Assembly (NCBI RefSeq): GCF_024112395.2
Contig: NZ_CP078013.2
Location: 5,543,501 to 5,607,500 of the forward strand
From: Pseudomonas pergaminensis
GTDB lineage: Bacteria > Pseudomonadota > Gammaproteobacteria > Pseudomonadales > Pseudomonadaceae
DNA length: 64,000 nt
Direction of reading: 5' to 3'
The translations under genes were made by a program, and so were the position numbers. Positions 55,916 through 64,000 of this stretch are shown one piece after another (position 1 is the first letter of the stretch; every line of letters starts with the position of its first letter). Below the pieces are notes generated by a model. That model was not told where the DNA came from and did not search any database. It worked only from the letters and a program-made list of their open reading frames with translations.

Positions 55916-58900
55916 AACAACACTCCTTGTTCCCAGGCGGGCTCAACCTTGGGCGGGATGGGCTTGCCCTGGAACAACAGGTCCAGGCCTTCGATCAGTT
56001 CCCGTGGCGGCCGGGTGAAATACGCACCCTGGCTCGCCGACTGGGTGCCGCGCAGGAACAGGTACAGCGCGCCGCCGACATGGCGGTCGTAGTCGTAGTC
56101 CGGCACGCGCGCCTTGAGTTGGCGATGCAGGGCCAGCAGGTAAAGCACGTATTGCAGGTCGTACCGATGATCGAGGATCGACTGTTCCATAGCGTCCGGG
56201 GTGTAGGCCGAATCGTCGGGACCGAGCCAGTTGGATTTGTAATCGGCCACGTAATAGCGGCCGTCATGTTCGAAGGTCAAGTCGATAAACCCTTTGAACA
56301 TACCATTGAGCAGCACGGGTTCGGCGGCAACGCGGGAAACGCCGTTATGGGTGTATTGGCATACCAGTTTGTCGAGAGCGAGGACGTCAACTTTGTGGCT
56401 GGCGAACCAGAACTCCATCTCGATTTGGTACTGCTGCAAATCGCTGAGGGAGACATGCCCGTTATCCACCGGCAGTGGCGTTTGCAACAGGTGGCCGAGC
56501 CAGCCGCTGAGGGTGATGATCCAGCCTTCCCAGTTGCGCCGATTGCAGCGTGCGCCGACTGCCTTTTCGATGGCCTCGGGTGTGACGTTGAAGCCCTCCT
56601 CCCCCGCCCATTCCAGCAGACCGTGAAGGAAAGTCCCTGGGTTCGGGCCGCGTGGGAAACGGTGAATATCGCCGCCGGACGCCGCCACTTCGCGCGGTGC
56701 ATCGGGGTCGAGGCGCTCGTCATCGAAGAGCTTCTGGGCCTGTGGGCTCTCCGGCGCTTCGAGCGAGGCAGCGCTCATGCTGTCGCCGATGCGCAACGCG
56801 CTGTAGGAGGCAATCCACCAGTTTTCTGCGGCCTTGCGCTTGGGCAGCAAGGGCGCCCGCAGCCTGGCTTCGTTGCGAGGTGGGTGAAAGACGATGTCTT
56901 GCGCGTCGGGCACTTGGGTGTAGTCGATGGCGGGACACCCTGCTTGCAGGTCCAATAGCCAGCGTGCCAAACCGGCAGACTCCGCCAACGACGCTCCAGC
57001 GCCGAGCAAGTAGCCCAGCGCTGAAAGATGCAATACAGAGCTATTGCTGTTGCCGCGCTTGAGGTCGGCGATGCCCAGCCAGCATGCATGCTTGGCGCGG
57101 GTAAGCGCTACATACAACAGGCGCAGGTCTTCGGCCAGGCGCTCGTTATCAGCCTGGACGATCAACTCAGGCGTTGGGCGCAGGCTGACCTGGGATTTGC
57201 CGTGTTCATCGTGGTAGTGCAGCGGCAACCGGCTGCCGTCCACTGGTTTGGCCGAGCAGATAAACGGCAGGAAAACCAGGTCGTACTCCAGGCCTTTTGA
57301 CTTGTGGATCGTCACCACCTTGACCAGTTGCTCATCACTCTCCAGACGCAGGATTTGTTCTTCACCCGCTTGGCCGGAGAGTGCCAGGTGTTCGGCCAGA
57401 TGTCGGATCAGTGCCTGTTCGCCATCCAGTTCCGATGCCGCTTGTTGCAGCAATTCACTGAGGTGCAGCAGGTTGGTCAGCACGCGTTCGCCATCGCTGC
57501 GTGCGATCAGGGTTTGCGGCAATTTAAAGTCGTGCAGCAGGCGGCGCAGCATCGGCAGCACGCCTTGGGTCCGCCATATTGCGCGGTAGCCACGGAACTG
57601 CATGACGCGGCTTTCCCACGCCAGCTCATCCTGGTTCAGACGCTCCAGTTCCGGCAACGACAGGTTCAGGGTGACGCATGCCAAGGCGGCGCGCAGCGGG
57701 CGCTCGACATCCGGCTCGGCGCAGGCCTTTAGCCAGGCGAGCAGGTCGTGGGCCTCTTGGGCAGCGAACACCGAGTCCTTGTCGGACAGATACACACTGC
57801 GCACACCACGGGCAGCCAGTTCGGCACGTACGGCCTGGGCCTCCTTGCCATCGCGCACGAGGATGGCGATGTCTGACGGGAGCACGCCCTTGAAGCTTGC
57901 ATCTGGCTGCAGGAAGCCAGCAGTACCTTGCTGCCCGCCGTTGAGCAATTCAACAATGTGTGTGGCACAGGCGGCAGCCAATTGCTGACGATAAACCGCA
58001 TTGGACACCGGCTGGTCGGTGGGCAAGTGCCAGAGGTTCATGGCCGGCATTGTCTGGCCATCCACCTGAAGTTGCTCTTTGCGCCCCTGGGACTGCACCG
58101 AATGGAAAGGCACCGGGTTTTCACCCTTCGGCTCGCGGAACAGGAACGCGCCGCGACCTGTTTCTGCACGCTGGAACACGTGGTTCACCGCCTCCACCAT
58201 TGCGTGGCTGGAGCGGAAGTTGGTGCCCAGTGTGTGGTGGCGGCCGGTAGTGGATTGCCGGGCGCGCAGGTAGGTGTAGATGTCGGCGCCCCGGAAGGCG
58301 TAAATCGCTTGCTTGGGATCGCCGATCAGGAACAGCCCGCTGTCGAGGTGGTTTTCTTCGATGCGGTAGATACTGTCGAAAATGCTGTATTGCACCGGGT
58401 CGGTGTCTTGGAACTCATCGATCAAGGCCACGGGGAACTGCTCGCGGATCACACTGGCCAGGCGTTCGCCACCGTCGGCCTGGAGCGCAGCGTTGAGGCG
58501 GATGAGCATGTCGTCGAAACCCATTTCGGCGCGGCGCCGCTTTTCTTCCTCGAAGCGTTTGCCCACCCAGCCGGCGGCGTGCTGCAACACGGCGGCGTCG
58601 GGGGTCGGCAGCGCATCAAGGGCCGCCTTGAGTCCGGCCATGGCGTCGATACCGGGGTGCTGGGGCGGCTCGCCTTTCCAGGCTTCGGCCATGCCGTCGG
58701 GCGTCAGGCGGGTGAAGCCGGTGCCGATGTCCAGTTGCTCGAGGGATTCGTCAGCGGCCCAGGCGCTGATCTTTTCGAACCAGGGCTCGAAGTAGCGCGC
58801 TTGCATCTTGCGGCCATCGACGGCCTTGGCGGCCACGGCTTGCAGGCAGATATCGCGCAGCTCGGCGGCCCATTGTTGCCAGGGGGCCTTGAGTGTCTGC

Positions 58901-59586
58901 AGTGCTTCGCGGCGCTCTTGCAGGCAGGCGTTGATCAGCTCGGCAGGCTCGCGGGTTTCATCCGTAGGCCGTTCGCTGCCAAACAACGCGCGTACCCGTG
59001 GCATCAACGCGGCGGGGCCGCTCCAGTTATTGCGTACCCAGTTGAGCGCATCGTCGTGCATCGGGTAGCAGAACAGCCGCCAGTAATCACGCAACACTTC
59101 GCCGAGCAAGTCGCTGTGGTCTGTTTCCAGGGTCTGGGTGAACAGGCTGCCACTGTCGAAGGCATGTTCGCGCAGCATGCGCTGGCACCAACTGTGGATG
59201 GTTGAGACAGCGGCTTCGTCCATCCACTGGGCGGCGATGTCCAGGCGATTGGCGCAGGCAGGCCATTGTTCGGAGGGGTAGTCGGCGCGCAGATCGGCGA
59301 TCAGGGTGTCGGGCTGTTCGATTTCTTCGCGGAAAAAGCGCGCGGCTTCAGCCAGACGGATGCGGATCCGTTCGCGCAGCTCCTTGGTGGCGGCGTCGGT
59401 GAAGGTCACCACCAAGATTTGTGGCGGCAGCAATTCACGGCCAAAGCCTGCGTCTTCGCCACCGTGGCCGAGGACCAGGCGCAGGTAAAGGGCGGAGATG
59501 GTGAACGTCTTGCCGGTGCCGGCGCTGGCTTCAATCAGTTGACTGCCTTTGAGCGGAAACGCAAGGGCCAAGGGTTTGCTGGTCAT
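55912..59586 (-). CDS. recB: Exodeoxyribonuclease V, beta subunit
   Basis: A 1224-residue helicase-nuclease. Walker A is in LIEASAGTGKTFTISALYLRL, motif II in VALIDEFQDTDPVQY, and the C-terminal nuclease active site in YYVADYKSNWLG (Asp-x-Lys). It unwinds 3'-5' and cuts DNA, loading RecA after Chi. Start ATG 59586 overlaps recC by four bases. Confidence 0.97.
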   Translation of the reverse strand: MTSKPLALAFPLKGSQLIEASAGTGKTFTISALYLRLVLGHGGEDAGFGRELLPPQILVVTFTDAATKELRERIRIRLAEAARFFREEIEQPDTLIADLRADYPSEQWPACANRLDIAAQWMDEAAVSTIHSWCQRMLREHAFDSGSLFTQTLETDHSDLLGEVLRDYWRLFCYPMHDDALNWVRNNWSGPAALMPRVRALFGSERPTDETREPAELINACLQERREALQTLKAPWQQWAAELRDICLQAVAAKAVDGRKMQARYFEPWFEKISAWAADESLEQLDIGTGFTRLTPDGMAEAWKGEPPQHPGIDAMAGLKAALDALPTPDAAVLQHAAGWVGKRFEEEKRRRAEMGFDDMLIRLNAALQADGGERLASVIREQFPVALIDEFQDTDPVQYSIFDSIYRIEENHLDSGLFLIGDPKQAIYAFRGADIYTYLRARQSTTGRHHTLGTNFRSSHAMVEAVNHVFQRAETGRGAFLFREPKGENPVPFHSVQSQGRKEQLQVDGQTMPAMNLWHLPTDQPVSNAVYRQQLAAACATHIVELLNGGQQGTAGFLQPDASFKGVLPSDIAILVRDGKEAQAVRAELAARGVRSVYLSDKDSVFAAQEAHDLLAWLKACAEPDVERPLRAALACVTLNLSLPELERLNQDELAWESRVMQFRGYRAIWRTQGVLPMLRRLLHDFKLPQTLIARSDGERVLTNLLHLSELLQQAASELDGEQALIRHLAEHLALSGQAGEEQILRLESDEQLVKVVTIHKSKGLEYDLVFLPFICSAKPVDGSRLPLHYHDEHGKSQVSLRPTPELIVQADNERLAEDLRLLYVALTRAKHACWLGIADLKRGNSNSSVLHLSALGYLLGAGASLAESAGLARWLLDLQAGCPAIDYTQVPDAQDIVFHPPRNEARLRAPLLPKRKAAENWWIASYSALRIGDSMSAASLEAPESPQAQKLFDDERLDPDAPREVAASGGDIHRFPRGPNPGTFLHGLLEWAGEEGFNVTPEAIEKAVGARCNRRNWEGWIITLSGWLGHLLQTPLPVDNGHVSLSDLQQYQIEMEFWFASHKVDVLALDKLVCQYTHNGVSRVAAEPVLLNGMFKGFIDLTFEHDGRYYVADYKSNWLGPDDSAYTPDAMEQSILDHRYDLQYVLYLLALHRQLKARVPDYDYDRHVGGALYLFLRGTQSASQGAYFTRPPRELIEGLDLLFQGKPIPPKVEPAWEQGVLL

Positions 59587-62500
59587 GCGCCGTCCTCGCC
59601 AGTGAGTGATCGCCAGGGTGCGTTGAGCAGCGGGCGATACAGGGTTTCGCACCACCCTTCGAACTCTTCGCTGGCGATGAGTGTGGCGTAGTCGGGAAAT
59701 TGCCGGGTGAGCGCCGGGGTTTCGCGACGCTCGCCATCGGTGGTCAGGCCGTCGCCTTCGTAGGCTTTACTGGCAGCTGCTTGCGCCTTGGCAGGATCGG
59801 TTTGGCTGAGCCACGCGAAAGCGGTTTTCACGGCAACGGGCAGTGGCTGGCTCATTCCGATTTGCCAGGCGAGCAGCAAGTTGCCGAGGACTTCCTGGGC
59901 ATTGGATCTGTCCAGTGGTGGCAGGAGCAGGGTCTCGTCGCTGGCGACCAAGCCGGTGCTTAACGGCAGACCGCAGGCACAGGCGACCACGTGATTGACC
60001 CAGGGGCGAATCAGGCGATGCCATTTGCGGGTCTTGATCGAGCCGATACTGTTGGGAATGGTGGTGACGCTGAGTAAACCGCCATCACTGCGCCGATGCA
60101 GACCGCTGACCCAGCCTTCCAAGTGAACGCCATGATGCTCAAAACTGACGGGCTCGGCGCCGGGGTGCGGGGTGGGCCAAAGGGCCAGCAACTGCTGGTA
60201 GCGTCGCAGCAGATCGGGCAAGGGCTCGATCAGCTCGTTGCGCAGGCACTCACCGAAACCCACCATCGGCAACAGGCCACTGCCTTGTAAACGCAAGGCC
60301 TGGGCGTTCAGCGCCTGGTCGAGGTGATCGGGTTGTGTGAGTGCGGCGCTGAGCAGGCTGTCGCTCAGGCTATAGCGTTGCAGTGCGTCGAGAACGAAGG
60401 GCTCTTCGTCAGCCAGCGGCACCTCGGCGGCTTCGAAGAACACTTTCAGGCGTTGGCTGAAGAAGTGTTTGACTGGGTTGCGCAGGAAATCTTGAAGCTG
60501 GCCGAGACTCAGGGGTTCTTCCTGTTGATGGGGGGCTAGGTCGTGTTTGGCTGGGATGGCATCGGAGGCCTCGTGGAGCAACTGCCATTCGCGCGCGTAG
60601 CTGAACAGCGCATCGCCCTCATGGAAATAACGGGCGCTGAACGGTTGCAGCGGATGCTCTTGTGTCATGGCTTCAATCAGCGGCGTGTCACTGTTTGCGA
60701 GGTGCCAGCCGCTGGCGAGATGGTCACGCAGCTGGCCGATCAGTACCGAGGCCGGGCGGTCACTGTTGTCACGGATGCTGCGGCCGACCCAGCTGATATA
60801 CAGCTGGTCACGTGCTGAAAGCAGGGCTTCGAGCAGCAGGTAGCGGTCGTCTTCACGGCGTGAACGGTCGCCGGGGCGGTAGTCGCTGCCCATCAGGTCG
60901 AAGTCCAACGGAGGTTGCGCACGCGGGTAATCACCGTCGTTCATGCCGAGCAGGCAGACCAGCTTGAAGGGGATCGCACGCATGGGCATCAGGGTGCAGA
61001 AATTGACAGCTCCAGCGAGGAAGCGTTGGGACAGGCGACCTTGGTCGAGGCCGGCGAGCCAAGCTTCACGTACTACGGTAAGTGGTAATTGGTCCTGCAA
61101 CCCTACGGACTCGCAGGTTTCCAACCAAGTCTCTCTGAGTTGCTCGAGTTGGCTCAGCAGGTAGTCGTCGTGTTCGCTGCTCGGCAGGAAGAACAGTTGC
61201 ATCAGGCGTTGCAGGCGTTCGCCCCACTCTTTGGGCGATGCGGGCTGCGACAAAGCTTGATGGGCGTCGTTGAGTGCGTCGAGCAAGGCAACCAGTGGAC
61301 CAATCAGGGCGGCGTCGAGGCCACCGATTTCGTCGTAGGGCTCGATGCCATCACACGCGGCGCCGGTGCCTACGGCGTAACCGAGCAACATGCGGCGCAG
61401 GCCGAAACGCCAGCTGTTTTGTTCCAGCTCCGGTGGTAGGCCAAGGCTGGCACGTTGTTCGGCGCTAAGCCCCCAGCGGATGCCGGCGCCTTCTATCCAG
61501 CGGTGCAATGTGGGCAGGTCACGCTCTTTGATGACAAAGCGTTCGCGTAGGGCCGGAACATCAAGCAGGTCGAGGATTTCGCTGACGGGGAAGCGGCTAT
61601 CGGGGAGTTTCAGCAAGTGTTCGACGGCGATGAGCAGAGGGTCGCGACCGCGCTGGCCTTGATCAGTCAGGGTGAACGGGATGAAGCGTGGGTCGTTGCG
61701 CTCAAGCTGGCCGAATACGGCGCGGATGTGCGGCGCGTAGCTGTCGACGTCGGGGACCATGACGATGATGTCCCGGGGGCGCAGCGTGGGGTCGGCACTG
61801 AAGCGCTGGAGCAGTTGGTCGTGGAGGATTTCCACTTCGCGTTGGGCGCTGTGTGCAATGTGGAAACGGATTGAGGTATCGCGGTCCAGATCGACAGCTG
61901 GCCATAGCTCGCGGGTTTCGTTGAGTGGGCGCAGTTCGAGGATATCGTCCTGGAGCTGGTTGAGCAGTGTGGTCGGTTCGCTGTCGCTGAACAGGTCGAT
62001 GCGGCCGTCACGGAATGCGGCGCGGTAGCTGTTGGGATCGTCGTAGCTGTCCAGGAGGCTGATGTAGTCACGGCCTTGTTTACCCCACGCGGCCAATAAC
62101 GGGTGAGCGTGCTGGTGCAGGGTTTGTGGGTCGATGGTGACCGGCATGCCCGCTTTGCGAGCCTGACGCTTGTATTCGTTACGTAGTAGGTCTTTGTCGG
62201 CGACGATGTCGGACCAATGATGGCGACAAGGGTTATGTACGCAGAGCAAGACTTGGCTGAATCGCGCGAGACCGGCGAGGGCTTCCAGTGCCTGTGCTGG
62301 CAACGAGGAGATGCCGAAAACGATGACCCTGGATGGCAAGCCTGGGGGCACGCTGTCTAGGGAATTGATGCGCTCGATGAAGCGCTGGTGAACGCCGGCA
62401 CGGCTTTCGGCCATGCCTTCTTCACCTACATCCAACAGTAATGCGCGCCACAGTTCGGCTTGCCAGCAGTTGGCTGGGTTAAGGGGCTTGGATTCGCCCC

Positions 62501-63032
62501 GGCCGTTACGCAATTGGTGGCGGCCGGCGGCCCAGTCTTCCAGCCAGTCGGCGCGGTAAACCTGGTATTGGTCGAACAAGTCAGCCAGGCGTTCGGCGAG
62601 TTGGTAGCGTTTGCGCAGGTCGGTGTCGTGGGTGAGGAAGCGCTGCAGCGGTTCGAAGTGCGGTTGATCGATAAGCTCCGGGAGCAGACGCATCAGGCGC
62701 CAGGTCAATGGGGCTTTATCGAGCAGGGACTTGGGCGGAATTTCGTCACGACCCAGGACCATACGGTAGAGCTGCCACATGAAGCTGCCGGGCAGTTGCA
62801 CGTCAATTGCGGCAGCGATGCCACAACCGCCCATGTCGTCGTCTTCCGGATCTTCAGCCAGGGCCAGCTTGAGCCACTGGGCGATGCCGTTGCTTTGTAC
62901 CAGGGCGATTTCGTTTTCCAGAGGGGCCAGGGGATAGCGACGCATCCAGCTGACCACCAGGCTGCGCAGCTCGTCCAGGCGGTTGCCGTGAACCACCATG
63001 AATCCAGCACTGAGGGACGTCGCATCCGGCAT
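59583..63032 (-). CDS. recC: Exodeoxyribonuclease V, gamma subunit
   Basis: An 1149-residue protein starting MPDATSLSAGFMVVHGNRLDELRSLVVSWMRRYPL with the RecC run NEIALVQSNGIAQWLKLALA. RecC has helicase-like folds without a working Walker A, as here, and recognises Chi. First gene of recC-recB-recD; the promoter must lie in 63033-63130. Confidence 0.96.
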   Translation of the reverse strand: MPDATSLSAGFMVVHGNRLDELRSLVVSWMRRYPLAPLENEIALVQSNGIAQWLKLALAEDPEDDDMGGCGIAAAIDVQLPGSFMWQLYRMVLGRDEIPPKSLLDKAPLTWRLMRLLPELIDQPHFEPLQRFLTHDTDLRKRYQLAERLADLFDQYQVYRADWLEDWAAGRHQLRNGRGESKPLNPANCWQAELWRALLLDVGEEGMAESRAGVHQRFIERINSLDSVPPGLPSRVIVFGISSLPAQALEALAGLARFSQVLLCVHNPCRHHWSDIVADKDLLRNEYKRQARKAGMPVTIDPQTLHQHAHPLLAAWGKQGRDYISLLDSYDDPNSYRAAFRDGRIDLFSDSEPTTLLNQLQDDILELRPLNETRELWPAVDLDRDTSIRFHIAHSAQREVEILHDQLLQRFSADPTLRPRDIIVMVPDVDSYAPHIRAVFGQLERNDPRFIPFTLTDQGQRGRDPLLIAVEHLLKLPDSRFPVSEILDLLDVPALRERFVIKERDLPTLHRWIEGAGIRWGLSAEQRASLGLPPELEQNSWRFGLRRMLLGYAVGTGAACDGIEPYDEIGGLDAALIGPLVALLDALNDAHQALSQPASPKEWGERLQRLMQLFFLPSSEHDDYLLSQLEQLRETWLETCESVGLQDQLPLTVVREAWLAGLDQGRLSQRFLAGAVNFCTLMPMRAIPFKLVCLLGMNDGDYPRAQPPLDFDLMGSDYRPGDRSRREDDRYLLLEALLSARDQLYISWVGRSIRDNSDRPASVLIGQLRDHLASGWHLANSDTPLIEAMTQEHPLQPFSARYFHEGDALFSYAREWQLLHEASDAIPAKHDLAPHQQEEPLSLGQLQDFLRNPVKHFFSQRLKVFFEAAEVPLADEEPFVLDALQRYSLSDSLLSAALTQPDHLDQALNAQALRLQGSGLLPMVGFGECLRNELIEPLPDLLRRYQQLLALWPTPHPGAEPVSFEHHGVHLEGWVSGLHRRSDGGLLSVTTIPNSIGSIKTRKWHRLIRPWVNHVVACACGLPLSTGLVASDETLLLPPLDRSNAQEVLGNLLLAWQIGMSQPLPVAVKTAFAWLSQTDPAKAQAAASKAYEGDGLTTDGERRETPALTRQFPDYATLIASEEFEGWCETLYRPLLNAPWRSLTGEDGA

Positions 63033-63132
63033 AACGGCTTCCTTGGGAAAAGCAAAATCGAGGGTGCGACTTTAGCACCGTGGGCAGTTTTTGGCGGAAC
63101 TCGGATGTTAGCTGTCTTTTCGACCGCCCAAA

Positions 63133-63165
63133 ACAAAACCCCATCTGCTTTCGCAAATGGGGTTT
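63133..63165 (-). terminator. Terminator of the rRNA operon
   Basis: AACCCCAT and ATGGGGTT pair around TTGCGAAAGCAG, followed on the minus strand by TTGTTTT. It lies just past the 5S gene. Confidence 0.85.
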
Positions 63166-63174
63166 CGGAATTTA

Positions 63175-63294
63175 ATCTTGACGATGACCTACTCTCACAT
63201 GGGGAAACCCCACACTACCATCGGCGATGCATCGTTTCACTACTGAGTTCGGGATGGGATCAGGTGGTTCCAATGCTCTATGGTCGTCAAGAAA
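63175..63294 (-). rRNA. rrf: 5S ribosomal RNA
   Basis: The minus strand reads the pseudomonad 5S sequence: TTGACGACCATAGAGC near the 5' end, ACCTGATCCCATCCCGAACT, and GTGAGAGTAGGTCATCGTCA at the 3' end. The ends are set by family resemblance and may be off by a few bases. Confidence 0.93.
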
Positions 63295-63448
63295 TTCGGG
63301 TACTGAGTCGTGGCCAGCTGGCCTCGCTTCAGCAAATTGGGTATGTGATAGCTTTCGGTGTTTTGTGAGCGTCGAACTTTCGGTTCATTTCGTCTTCACA
63401 CACCGCAATCTGATGCTCGTTAGAGTAGTCAAATTGCTTGGGTGTTAT

Positions 63449-64000
<552 letters not shown>

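Overview
The window is ordinary chromosomal DNA of a fluorescent pseudomonad, most probably of the Pseudomonas fluorescens group. The evidence is the GC-rich coding, many GTGGGAGC-type REP elements between genes, a Pseudomonas-like 5S/23S rRNA end, and typical pseudomonad blocks: folM-folE-folX, proB-obg-rpmA-rplU-ispB, kyn/cat/ant, mmsAB, yfiRNB and recCBD. I see no prophage, insertion sequence, CRISPR array, tRNA or plasmid gene.

Region by region. 1-6.4 kb: the end of a LysR regulator, a MioC-type flavodoxin, then a probable light-response module (short LOV photoreceptor, PilZ-like protein, MerR regulator of the cobalamin-less class II LitR type) beside an ABM-domain protein and the monapterin genes folM, folE and folX, followed by two small conserved proteins. 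6.5-21.4 kb: housekeeping genes (trxB, cysZ, a glycosyltransferase, an old-yellow-enzyme reductase, glutathione peroxidase, creA, proB, obg, rpmA, rplU, ispB, yjdM, fklB), a 17-residue tandem-repeat protein, a small gene behind a Fur-box-like site and an McpS-like chemoreceptor. 21.5-31.8 kb: accessory metabolism (glyoxalase-fold protein, gntP-rpiR-D-aminoacylase operon, LprI-like protein, SulP and TauE/SafE transporters, epimerase, two LysR regulators).

31.7-46.3 kb is a tryptophan/anthranilate catabolic supercluster. KynA, KynB and KynU convert tryptophan to anthranilate; AntABC convert anthranilate to catechol; CatA, CatB and CatC take catechol to beta-ketoadipate enol-lactone. Each branch has its own regulator (KynR, AntR, CatR), and two AAT-family permeases flank the block. 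46.7-50.6 kb: a cupin, the valine-degradation pair mmsB/mmsA and a divergent LysR regulator. 50.6-51.2 kb has no intact gene but holds a highly structured candidate RNA leader and a frameshifted DUF3077-like reading frame. 51.4-53.7 kb is yfiR-yfiN-yfiB (aws-type), a cyclic-di-GMP signalling operon. 53.8-63.0 kb is recC-recB-recD. The right edge carries 5S rRNA and the 3' end of 23S rRNA on the minus strand.

The observations most worth following are the two-hairpin RNA element near 50.7-50.86 kb with identical loops and a complementary stretch between them, the LOV/LitR/pterin light module, a 12-base motif shared upstream of kynU and kynB, and the 51-bp coding repeat with its structured leader. 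All identifications come from reading the sequence and from knowledge of the families; no database search was possible.
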